A DNA stretch of 64,000 bases from Streptococcus suis (GTDB lineage Bacteria; Bacillota; Bacilli; Lactobacillales; Streptococcaceae). The notes below the pieces were generated by a model. It searched no databases. It worked only from the letters and a program-made list of their open reading frames with translations, and had not been told where the DNA came from. The stretch is taken from contig CP102145.1 of assembly GCA_024583055.1 (NCBI GenBank), positions 2,092,662 to 2,156,661 of the forward strand. The letters run 5' to 3'. Below are positions 26,135-33,883 of this stretch, piece after piece (the stretch's first letter is position 1; every line of letters starts with the position of its first letter). The position numbers were made by a program, and so were the translations under genes.

Positions 26135-26831
26135 AGTGAAATCAGACTTTTATAGGATATGGAAAGAAAGGAGTTTAATTTTTCCAGTCTCTCTGGTGAT
26201 TCTTTTAGGAGTACTCTTCGCTTATCTGATGAGAGAAACTGATGGACAAGGAGGTATTACGATTATTTTATCTTCAGTGGCAGGGTTTATTCCTCTATTC
26301 TTCTCAAGTGCTTGTAATCTAGTCTGGGGAGAAGAATTTACCAATCGCACCATTAATCATGCAATCATAAAAAGCTCCTCTCGTTTTTCAGTTTACTTTT
26401 ATAAATTGTTTGAAACCTTGTCCCTGTGTTTTGCATATATGCTTTTACTATTTTTTACAGTAATTGTATGTAGAATTTTTTTGAATGGACAAGTAGATGT
26501 GGGTGATGCATTTGACCTGCTCATTAAGCAGTTGCCATTTCATCTCTGTTTTTCGCTACTATGTCTGTTTATTTTTCAGTATGTAGATAAGATTTATCAA
26601 GCCTACCTTATTTATACCATGATTGTCTTGATGTTTGATAATTTAGTCTCGTATGTAACAACAAGTCTCTTGGCAAATGATGTCTTTTCTCATTTCTTTC
26701 TTTTTAATCAGGTAAAGTTAATCACTAATCAAACAGAATTTTTTACTCCGTCTAGTCTGATTGCATTGATATTTAGTGTTGTCTATTTATTGAGTTCGTA
26801 CTTACTTTTTTCTAGTAGGGAGTTTAAATAG
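26124..26831 (+). CDS. ABC-2 type permease
   Basis: The 235-aa protein has six hydrophobic segments with the ABC-2 layout (a first helix after the short basic start KVKSDFYRIWKERS, then a loop GEEFTNRTINHAI that often contacts the ATPase). It is coupled to the upstream ATPase gene and so forms the membrane part of a LanFEG/BcrAB-like transporter. No sequence detail reveals the substrate. Confidence 0.85.
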   Translation: MFHKVKSDFYRIWKERSLIFPVSLVILLGVLFAYLMRETDGQGGITIILSSVAGFIPLFFSSACNLVWGEEFTNRTINHAIIKSSSRFSVYFYKLFETLSLCFAYMLLLFFTVIVCRIFLNGQVDVGDAFDLLIKQLPFHLCFSLLCLFIFQYVDKIYQAYLIYTMIVLMFDNLVSYVTTSLLANDVFSHFFLFNQVKLITNQTEFFTPSSLIALIFSVVYLLSSYLLFSSREFK

Positions 26832-26850
26832 TTTAAGGAGGGCACTTGTA

Positions 26851-27417
26851 ATGAAAAAAATAATTCCATTTTTCATTTTAATCATTACTTTTTTAGGAGT
26901 TGCGATTTACCTAAGTTTAGAGAGTGACAAAACAGATGTAGAGATTGCTAAGTCTTGGACTGTAACAAGCAAAGAAATTAATACGATTGAAATCTATGGT
27001 AGTGAGCAGCCTTTTGAACTTGAAATTGTGGAAACTGAGCAAGAAGTGACGACGATTAGTTTGACAGGGAAAATTTCTGAAGCAGCAATGTCAACACTTG
27101 AGAAGGCAGATATTAGTGAAAACGATGCTTACATACCATTGGGTAAAAAGGGTTTTAAGTTAGTTACCGTAGCAAGTGGGAAGAGTAGTTTAAAAGCAAA
27201 AATTGAATTGGCAAAGGGTGCTACTTTTAAAGAAGTTTATGTTGATACATGGAACGGTACTGTAGATATTACTCTGCCTAGAAGTTACGATGGAAGTTAT
27301 GATGTCAAGTTGAATAGCGGGGCGAAGTTACTAGAAGTTCCTGAAGAAGGAGCTAATAAGGCAAGTATCCTCAAAATAGATGCCTATGCCGATGTTAGCA
27401 TCAGAAAGGGTGATTAG
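26851..27417 (+). CDS. Membrane-anchored DUF4097-like protein
   Basis: The 188-aa protein has one N-terminal membrane segment (about 3-23) and an extracellular region of repeated beta-strands (VDITLPRSYDGSYDVKLNSGA) like DUF4097 adhesin-type domains, as found in LiaG. There is no lipobox. In a peptide-secretion operon it could be an immunity or sensing protein, but this is context only. AAGGAGGG site upstream; 1 nt separates it from the next gene. Confidence 0.65.
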   Translation: MKKIIPFFILIITFLGVAIYLSLESDKTDVEIAKSWTVTSKEINTIEIYGSEQPFELEIVETEQEVTTISLTGKISEAAMSTLEKADISENDAYIPLGKKGFKLVTVASGKSSLKAKIELAKGATFKEVYVDTWNGTVDITLPRSYDGSYDVKLNSGAKLLEVPEEGANKASILKIDAYADVSIRKGD

Positions 27418-27418
27418 G

Positions 27419-29440
27419 ATGATTACTCATCATAAACAGGTATCCATGTTGGATTGTGGCTTGGCTTGTATCAAGACGGTCTTGTCTTATTATGATATAT
27501 TTCCAGAGAATATTGACACAATTTTTGATGTAAAAAATGATCAAGGTATGTCCTTGTTAGATATTGAAGAGACTTTGAGTCAATTCCATATAAAATCTGA
27601 TTCATTTCAAGTGGAGCAGGTGGAAAAATTAAAACAGCTAGAATTCCCAGCTATTGCAGTTGTAAACAGAGGCGGGTTATCGCACTATATTGTTTTACTG
27701 GGCTATAATGAAGGTTCTTTCACCATGTCTGACCCCGAGCAAGTATCTTTTAGTCATATAAGTTTTAATGACTTTTTGTCGCAATTTTCAGGAATTGTTC
27801 TAATACCAACTGGAAATAAAAAGATATTGCCAAAGTTTGAAAGTATCATCAAAAATGGAGATAAGGTAGATCTATATCGTAAGTTTATTGGAACTATACC
27901 TAGAGCACAGAAAATCACTTTGTGGTGCTATGGTATTCTAAAGCTTGTCTTACCAATTATGATGTCATTGGTGCTTCAATTTATAGTCGGTAATATTTTT
28001 TCGATGCCTATTAATAATCAAATTTTCATCGTTGTAATTGTTTTATGCGGTTTATTAATTTTCAAATTGATTTCCAGCTTAGAGATAAAATTAAAAACTG
28101 AAATTGAAAACAAGCTCATGAGAGAGGTCTTATATGACTACTATGTCGATAAAATAGAGAAATTTGACACGACTAAAAATTATGATTATGTTATGGGATA
28201 TTTTTGGAATTTATTATCTTCTATTTCAGGTATTTTTCAAAAATTCTATCTGAATATTTACATTTCAATTTTATTATTTTCCCTCGGAATATTAGGGTGT
28301 CTTGATTTTAAAATTTTTTTGGTGACACTTGTATCGCTTGTTTTCCTTTTTATCTATAACAGGTATCGGTTGATAGAAGTCGAAAATAATCAACGTAACA
28401 TGGTTGCTAAAAGTTCAAATTTTACCTATTTGGTAGAAAGTTCTTTAGATGGTATTTATGATATTTTAACCTTTGATAAGGTTGATGATTTTAAGGAGGA
28501 ATTTGAACGTAGAATTGATGAGTTGTTGCAAGTAAAATTAGATTCAGCTGTGTTAAACACAGAAATTGCGACATCTGTCCAACTATTTACAGTTTTTACA
28601 ACTAGTTTTCTCTTATTATCTTCGCATTTATATTTTACAAGCTCATCCATACTCGTTTTTTCCAACATTGTATTATTGTTATTGTTACTATCAACTATTT
28701 TACAACCTCTTCTAACTAATTTGGTCTCTTACTACAAGTCAAAATATTCACTAGATTTTATTACTTTTGAAAACGCAATGATTGAGAAAGAAGTGGAAAA
28801 TCAACGTATTGGTATTGACACAATTGAAATAATTGAATTAAAACAATTGTCTATCAAATTTGATGAAAAAGTTGTTTTTCAAAATTTATCCTTTACAATG
28901 GAAAAAGGAAATATTTATTTGATAGAAGGAGATAATGGGGCGGGTAAATCGACATTAATAAAAGTGTTGCAAGGTATTTTAAGTCCCACATCAGGTGAAT
29001 TATGTTTAAATGAGAAAACGTTTGGAACTTTAAAATATACAGATATAACACAATATGTTAGTAGCTACTCAAACGAATATAGATTGTTTGCTGGAACAGT
29101 GATGCATAATATGTACTTTGATTTATTTACAAATTCTCATATAAATAAATTTGATTTCAATAGATTTTTAGGATTACATCATAATTATCAAGTAAATTCT
29201 CAAGGGAAAAATTTATCTTTGGGTCAGCAACAACGATTATTGATATTGAGAGCCATGGTCCAAAAAAATAAGCAGGTTTTTGTATTTGATGAGCCAACTA
29301 GTAATTTGGATGAGCAATCTAGAAAAGAATTTATACAGATGCTATTAGAATTAAAAGAATCAGGAAAAATAATTTGTATCATTTCACATGACAAGGATTT
29401 ACAGTCAATTGCAACAGATACAATATGTCTAAGTAAGTAG
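27419..29440 (+). CDS. C39-peptidase ABC exporter (PCAT, bacteriocin processing)
   Basis: The 673-aa protein fuses an N-terminal C39 cysteine protease (Gln7, Cys13 in DCG, His89 in LSHY, Asp105 in SDPE), a membrane domain of about six helices (180-440) and an ABC ATPase (Walker A EGDNGAGKST, signature LSLGQQQ, Walker B VFVFDEPTS). Such PCATs cut the leader after a double-glycine-type site while exporting the peptide. The ATG 27419 start is favoured because the protease motif begins at once. It is the last gene of the island operon and most likely processes precursors 1 and 2. Confidence 0.93.
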   Translation: MITHHKQVSMLDCGLACIKTVLSYYDIFPENIDTIFDVKNDQGMSLLDIEETLSQFHIKSDSFQVEQVEKLKQLEFPAIAVVNRGGLSHYIVLLGYNEGSFTMSDPEQVSFSHISFNDFLSQFSGIVLIPTGNKKILPKFESIIKNGDKVDLYRKFIGTIPRAQKITLWCYGILKLVLPIMMSLVLQFIVGNIFSMPINNQIFIVVIVLCGLLIFKLISSLEIKLKTEIENKLMREVLYDYYVDKIEKFDTTKNYDYVMGYFWNLLSSISGIFQKFYLNIYISILLFSLGILGCLDFKIFLVTLVSLVFLFIYNRYRLIEVENNQRNMVAKSSNFTYLVESSLDGIYDILTFDKVDDFKEEFERRIDELLQVKLDSAVLNTEIATSVQLFTVFTTSFLLLSSHLYFTSSSILVFSNIVLLLLLLSTILQPLLTNLVSYYKSKYSLDFITFENAMIEKEVENQRIGIDTIEIIELKQLSIKFDEKVVFQNLSFTMEKGNIYLIEGDNGAGKSTLIKVLQGILSPTSGELCLNEKTFGTLKYTDITQYVSSYSNEYRLFAGTVMHNMYFDLFTNSHINKFDFNRFLGLHHNYQVNSQGKNLSLGQQQRLLILRAMVQKNKQVFVFDEPTSNLDEQSRKEFIQMLLELKESGKIICIISHDKDLQSIATDTICLSK

Positions 29441-29473
29441 TATTTGATTGAATTTGTACAAACTCATCCAGTT

Positions 29474-29580
29474 CTACGTAGAATACCTGGACAATGTCAA
29501 CGAACACTCAGACTATGATGCGGCTTTGGAAGCTGTTAAATAAAAGAATATAACGGTGCCGGAACAGGCATCGTTTTTTT
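29474..29580 (+). repeat. Right direct repeat: second tpx 3' end plus terminator
   Basis: Repeats 22719-22825 with 5 mismatches. Two change the encoded tail (Pro to Ser, Glu to Asp) and two are synonymous. It still has the stop codon and the hairpin (29554-29581), which now serve as terminator for the PCAT operon. Confidence 0.9.
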
Positions 29581-29586
29581 TGCTAG

Positions 29587-29611
29587 CAAAAAACCACCAT
29601 TGTCGAGGTGG
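29587..29611 (-). terminator. Terminator of the minus-strand ABC operon
   Basis: CCACC / GGTGG with an 8-nt loop and a T-run on the minus strand, directly after the 29613 gene. Confidence 0.7.
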
Positions 29612-29612
29612 C

Positions 29613-30494
29613 TTATTTTAGCTTATATCTTTGTAGGACTTTAGCAGTTGCTAATCGGATAAAGGTCAGATAGCAACCTATCACTCCAGCCATTAGCAGC
29701 AGGAGTTTCTGTAATTCTTCCCTGATAGATATGGTAGATAGAGTATTTGTGCCGACTAGTAGAGGATAGTTTTCTTGGAAGGTAAATTGGAACTGATGTG
29801 CCAGTATAAGTAGCATGAACAGGATGAGAGCATAGATAGCAACTTGTAGGAGAAAAGCAAGTAAGGTCAGGCTAGTGGCATATTGACTAGGAGTTAGTCC
29901 GTTGATAAAGAGGAGACCACGATGTTTGGAAAGGTCGGTCATGAGGAGCCAGACTATCAAAGAGCAGATGACAAGGGGGATGATATAGATACTGGTAGGA
30001 AGAAGTTGCAAGAAGGTCATATAAAAGTCCTTGGGAGCAGTAGAGTAGTGAAAAGTAAGAGCTTGCTCTAGAACTTTTTTATAGACTGTGATACGTTCTG
30101 CCAGTTCGCCGCTCGTAAAATGATTGACTCTATTTCCCTTTGCCTCCCAGTTTTGCAAGGTCTGGTAGAGTTCTAACTCCGTTTCCAATACCTCCTGACT
30201 TTTTCCTTGGATATGTTCCTTTTCTAAGTAGGTGGTCGCCAGTTCCAAGAGTTTTTTATAATAATCCGTGCTTTCCTGGTCTAAGGCTTGGGCTTCATTA
30301 CCGTCAGAGTACAAGAACATTTCAGCTTCTTTTTTGACTTGTATGATACGGGCTCGATCCTCAAAGCGCAGGTTTTCGGACTCTAGGACATTCCGATAGG
30401 ACAGGGCAAATGGGATAAGGGCGATAGCGGTTATCAGGGATAGAAAAATAGCATTGCGTCTCAGTCGTAGGATGAAAAGGGACAGTAGCTTCAT
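29613..30494 (-). CDS. ABC transporter permease, ABC-2 like (C-terminal of operon)
   Basis: The 293-aa protein has one N-terminal helix, a ~130-residue extracytoplasmic charged region and a cluster of five or six helices, as in the ABC-2/bacteriocin-type permeases. It ends a three-gene operon with an ATPase and another permease of the same design. Spacing to the ATPase is 12 nt. It lies outside the repeat-bounded island and its base composition is like the chromosome. Confidence 0.75.
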   Translation of the reverse strand: MKLLSLFILRLRRNAIFLSLITAIALIPFALSYRNVLESENLRFEDRARIIQVKKEAEMFLYSDGNEAQALDQESTDYYKKLLELATTYLEKEHIQGKSQEVLETELELYQTLQNWEAKGNRVNHFTSGELAERITVYKKVLEQALTFHYSTAPKDFYMTFLQLLPTSIYIIPLVICSLIVWLLMTDLSKHRGLLFINGLTPSQYATSLTLLAFLLQVAIYALILFMLLILAHQFQFTFQENYPLLVGTNTLSTISIREELQKLLLLMAGVIGCYLTFIRLATAKVLQRYKLK

Positions 30495-30506
30495 TGTCAG
30501 ACCTCC

Positions 30507-31367
30507 CTATTCAAATAGTTCTTTATAAATCTCTTCGGACTGGTGTTCCTGAAGTGTAATATCCAGAATTTCCACCTGACACGTCATGACTTGCTCTAGG
30601 TAGAAATGCAGACTATGAACACTGGTATCTACCTGAATGCTATCATTGACCAAAGTCAATCCATTTACTTGTCTAAGTTTCTGATAAACTGTCTGATTGT
30701 CACTAGTCTGAACGGCATATTGTCGCCCAACCTGTTCCAGTTTTCGCTGGATGATTTTTCCTTGTTTGAGAAAGAGCAGTTGGTCGGTTAGTTGATCCAC
30801 TTCGTTTAATTGGTGGGAAGACACGATAATGGTTGAGCCATTCTTGGCTAGTTTCTGGAGCAGTTTTCGGGTTTGAATGTAGCTGGTCGGGTCCAAGCCG
30901 TTCAAGGGTTCATCCAAGAGCATGACCTGGGGCTTGTTCATAATACCGATAGCCAGCAGGAGATGTTGCTTCATTCCCAGGGAATAATTTTTGACAGGGA
31001 TCTTCACGTAATCACGGATACCGATTTCTTGGATGACTTCCTCAATCCGCTCTTTTGGTAAATCTTGGATAGTTTGGACCAGTCGCAAATGCTCCAGCCC
31101 TGTCAATTCAGGGTAGAGGACCCGGTTGTCCTGCAGGTAGGCAAAGGTTCGATAGATAGTTGGGTCATTGTGCTTCTTACCGCTTATAGAAATCTCTCCC
31201 GAATCAAAGGTTTGCAGATTGGCAATGCAGTCTAGGAGGGTAGTTTTTCCAGAACCGTTTGGTCCAATCAAGGCCCAGATCCCAGGCTCCACCAGTTCTA
31301 GGTTTAGCTGGTCTAGTATTTTCTTTTTCCCGTAGGATTTACATAGCTTGTGAATGGATAATCGCAT
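30507..31367 (-). CDS. ABC transporter ATP-binding protein
   Basis: The 286-aa ATPase has Walker A GPNGSGKTT, signature YSLGMKQHL, Walker B VMLLDEPLNGLDP and the H-loop SSHQLNE, followed by a C-terminal extension as in CcmA/BcrA-type ATPases. It lies 2 nt downstream of one permease gene and 12 nt upstream of the other, so the three products probably assemble as one transporter. The substrate is unknown. Confidence 0.9.
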   Translation of the reverse strand: MRLSIHKLCKSYGKKKILDQLNLELVEPGIWALIGPNGSGKTTLLDCIANLQTFDSGEISISGKKHNDPTIYRTFAYLQDNRVLYPELTGLEHLRLVQTIQDLPKERIEEVIQEIGIRDYVKIPVKNYSLGMKQHLLLAIGIMNKPQVMLLDEPLNGLDPTSYIQTRKLLQKLAKNGSTIIVSSHQLNEVDQLTDQLLFLKQGKIIQRKLEQVGRQYAVQTSDNQTVYQKLRQVNGLTLVNDSIQVDTSVHSLHFYLEQVMTCQVEILDITLQEHQSEEIYKELFE

Positions 31368-31369
31368 GG

Positions 31370-32587
31370 TTAGACCTCACTTTTTCTTGTCAGGAGATAG
31401 AATTGCAAGCAATAGATGAGCAGGTTACTGATGAGAAGAACCGTAAAGACTTTTGGAATGCTGTATCCTGTTAATTGATGGTGGATGATAGCACTTCCGT
31501 CTGCCAGATTGCCTGCATTCCAAAGGCTGAATGGATTGAAGATATGGGGATAGAAGTTGGCAGAGATGACAAGTCCCAGTGTGACAACCAGTCCAGCCAG
31601 TCCATTTTTTAAGACTCTAGCCAAGGTCTGTGCCAGTCCCAGCAAAAATAGAAGGTAGAGATAGTGCATACCACAGGCCAGCAAGATGACTTGATAAATA
31701 GGTTTGATAGTTGTGGTGATAAAACTGTAAGCCAGTCCCCTACTGCTATAGGTGGTGACGGGATAGATCCAGCTACTATTACCATTTAGCAAAAAAGCGA
31801 TGAGAAAATGGCTCAGATAGAGGGTGAGAAAGAGGGCGGTATACAGTGTCAGGAAGGCTAGGTATTTATTGGTTGTAATTCGAATTCTAGTCAGCCCTAG
31901 GGTCTGTAAAAGGCGAATCTGTCGGCTAGTTCCCTGCTGGTCTTTGATGAAAAAATTGGTGAAAGCCAGGAGAAAGAGGGGAAGGGTGATGACAAGGCCT
32001 AGCTGTTTTTGACTCTGCCAGATTTCGTGACTGGTTCCTTTTAAGGCCTGCTGGCCCAGGCTCTTGACGATTTCTCTATCTGTTGGTGTTTGGGGATGTT
32101 CAAAGGCTGTTAGGTAAAGCTCAGTTGGAAAGGCTGAGGGTATCTCCTTTTCTAGCAGATACTTGGAAATCAAGAAAGTATTTTCGATGGTTTGTGGGGT
32201 AAATTCATAGCTTTGATAGGCAAAGCTGCTGTATTGTCCATCCTGCTGATAGTGCTGGATATTTTTCTCATAAAAATAGGTCCAGTCCTCCTTCTTGACC
32301 GCCTCAATCTCCTTTTGGTAGTTGGCAATATAGTCTGTAAAAAATGTTTGTTCAGCCTGATAATCTTCTTGACTGAGGGCTTGTTTCTGATACTGTGTTT
32401 CTAAATCTTGAATGATGTTTTCAAAATTTTGGATAGACTGTTCATAGTTCTGGATGACCTTTAATTTAGCTTGCCGATTGTGATAACCTGCTAGAAAGGA
32501 ACTAGACAGGATAGTCATCAGCATGACCAAGATAGCGACCAAGTTTTTCTTGCTACGGAAAAATAGCTTACCTTCAATTTGAAACAT
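31370..32587 (-). CDS. ABC transporter permease (first gene of operon)
   Basis: The 405-aa protein has an N-terminal helix, a ~170-residue extracytoplasmic segment rich in Gln/Glu and predicted coiled coil (YEQSIQNFENIIQDLETQYQKQ), then about five helices. The layout equals the 29613 permease, suggesting a heterodimer. The promoter is at 32647-32675. Confidence 0.78.
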   Translation of the reverse strand: MFQIEGKLFFRSKKNLVAILVMLMTILSSSFLAGYHNRQAKLKVIQNYEQSIQNFENIIQDLETQYQKQALSQEDYQAEQTFFTDYIANYQKEIEAVKKEDWTYFYEKNIQHYQQDGQYSSFAYQSYEFTPQTIENTFLISKYLLEKEIPSAFPTELYLTAFEHPQTPTDREIVKSLGQQALKGTSHEIWQSQKQLGLVITLPLFLLAFTNFFIKDQQGTSRQIRLLQTLGLTRIRITTNKYLAFLTLYTALFLTLYLSHFLIAFLLNGNSSWIYPVTTYSSRGLAYSFITTTIKPIYQVILLACGMHYLYLLFLLGLAQTLARVLKNGLAGLVVTLGLVISANFYPHIFNPFSLWNAGNLADGSAIIHHQLTGYSIPKVFTVLLISNLLIYCLQFYLLTRKSEV

Positions 32588-32646
32588 AGATACCTCCAGG
32601 GGAGAAATGGTGAAGGGATAGTTGAATAAATGTGTTATTTTCTACT

Positions 32647-32675
32647 ATTATAATATCAACATAAATATAAATCAA
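32647..32675 (-). promoter_or_regulatory. Promoter of the minus-strand ABC operon
   Basis: On the minus strand: -35 TTGATT, 17-bp spacer, -10 TATAAT. Confidence 0.7.
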
Positions 32676-32692
32676 GGAATTGTACAAATAAC

Positions 32693-32721
32693 TTGAATAT
32701 CTTTGACAAATTTGATATACT
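32693..32721 (+). promoter_or_regulatory. Promoter of the 32749 gene
   Basis: -35 TTGAAT, 17-bp spacer, extended -10 TGATATACT. It is divergent from the ABC operon promoter, 18 bp away. Confidence 0.65.
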
Positions 32722-32748
32722 AAATTCATCAAAAAAGGAGGGTCTTTT

Positions 32749-33084
32749 ATGGAAAAGACACAGATTATTCAGGATGTTTTGGCCCTCATTCAAGACTTGA
32801 ATCGGGCCTTCCAAGCAGACAAACGAGGAACAGCTGATGAGCAACGGTTCCAACATAATTTGACAGAGACGACACGCATATTGTCGGAGGCAGAGTCTGT
32901 TACCAATTCTGAGCTGATTGCGATTGAGAAATTTTATCGTTCGACCAGTTTTCTAGTTGGATTAGGCAATCTACGATTGAGTGAAACCAGCAGGCAGGCT
33001 TGGCGGGCCTTTGACCGCTATTACTACCAAACCATCAGAGAAGAACTCAAACTCTATGGCGGCTCTGCTATTGCCCAAGTGTAA
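32749..33084 (+). CDS. Hypothetical protein, small, helical
   Basis: A 111-aa soluble protein with heptad-like helices and no membrane segment, signal or motif I recognise. It has a good AGGAGG site. It lies 88 nt before a MacB-type ABC operon that has its own promoter, so it may be independent. Function unknown. Confidence 0.75.
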   Translation: MEKTQIIQDVLALIQDLNRAFQADKRGTADEQRFQHNLTETTRILSEAESVTNSELIAIEKFYRSTSFLVGLGNLRLSETSRQAWRAFDRYYYQTIREELKLYGGSAIAQV

Positions 33085-33116
33085 AAGATGAAGGAGAGGG
33101 TAAAAACCCTCTTTTG

Positions 33117-33125
33117 TGCTATAAT
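33117..33125 (+). promoter_or_regulatory. Extended -10 promoter of the MacB-type operon
   Basis: TGCTATAAT, 47 nt before the ATPase ATG. Confidence 0.65.
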
Positions 33126-33172
33126 AAGTAGTAAGAATACAGTTGTTAGGAAGAGAAGTAGCGAGGTGTACC

Positions 33173-33874
33173 ATGTCTTATATCCAAGTAATCAATTCGT
33201 CGAAATACTACCAAATGGGGGATGCCACCATTGTGGCAAATGACGGTGTGTCCTTTGAGATTGAAAAGGGAGAGCTGGTCATCATTCTTGGTTCGTCTGG
33301 TGCGGGAAAATCCACTCTGCTCAATATTTTGGGTGGTATGGACTCGGCTGATGAGGGGCAAATTCTGATTGACGGCGTTGATATTGCCCAATTGACCAGT
33401 CACCAGCTGACCAATTACCGCCGAGATGATGTGGGATTTGTCTTCCAATTCTACAATTTAGTGGCTAATTTAACGGCCAAAGAAAATGTAGAGCTGGCAG
33501 CGGAAATCGTCCAGGATGCCCTGGATGCGGAAGAGGTCTTGGAGCAGGTTGGCCTGGGTCATCGAATCAATAATTTTCCAGCCCAGCTGTCAGGCGGTGA
33601 GCAACAACGTGTGGCCATTGCCCGTGCTGTTGCCAAGAAACCTAAAATTCTCCTCTGTGATGAACCAACTGGCGCTCTGGACTATCAAACAGGTAAGCAG
33701 GTCTTGCAAATCCTGCAAGATATGTCCCGCAAGCAGGGGGCAACGGTGATTATCGTGACCCACAATAGTTCCCTAGCCCCTATTGCAGACAGAGTGATTC
33801 GAATGCGGGATGCCCGTGTGCATGAGATTATTCTCAATCCTCATCCCCAGGACATCGCCAGTCTGGAGTACTAG
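33173..33874 (+). CDS. ABC transporter ATP-binding protein (MacB/LolD type)
   Basis: The 233-aa ATPase has Walker [10 protein letters not shown] (about 42-50), Q-loop, signature LSGGEQQRV, Walker [13 protein letters not shown], the typical LolD/MacB group features. Start ATG 33173 has a GAGG site; ten upstream in-frame codons lack one. It is 9 nt before the FtsX-like permease, its sure partner. Confidence 0.92.
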   Translation: MSYIQVINSSKYYQMGDATIVANDGVSFEIEKGELVIILGSSGAGKSTLLNILGGMDSADEGQILIDGVDIAQLTSHQLTNYRRDDVGFVFQFYNLVANLTAKENVELAAEIVQDALDAEEVLEQVGLGHRINNFPAQLSGGEQQRVAIARAVAKKPKILLCDEPTGALDYQTGKQVLQILQDMSRKQGATVIIVTHNSSLAPIADRVIRMRDARVHEIILNPHPQDIASLEY

Positions 33875-33883
33875 GAGGTGGCT

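Larger units (their letters stand above)
22826..29473 (+). mobile_element. Accessory island behind tpx: regulated two-peptide secretion cluster
   Basis: The 6.6-kb segment between the duplicated tpx ends is visibly richer in A and T than both flanks and encodes only cluster genes on the plus strand: regulator, small peptide, membrane thioredoxin, two Cys-peptide precursors, ABC-2 transporter, DUF4097-like protein and C39 exporter. No integrase, transposase or relaxase is present. The right repeat differs from the resident tpx at 5 of 107 bases (two amino-acid changes), consistent with import of a donor tpx end by recombination. Confidence 0.75.

Noticed and set aside
29613..32587. Minus-strand ABC operon as part of the island
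   Set aside because: It lies outside the right tpx repeat, is on the opposite strand, has its own promoter and has chromosome-like composition.
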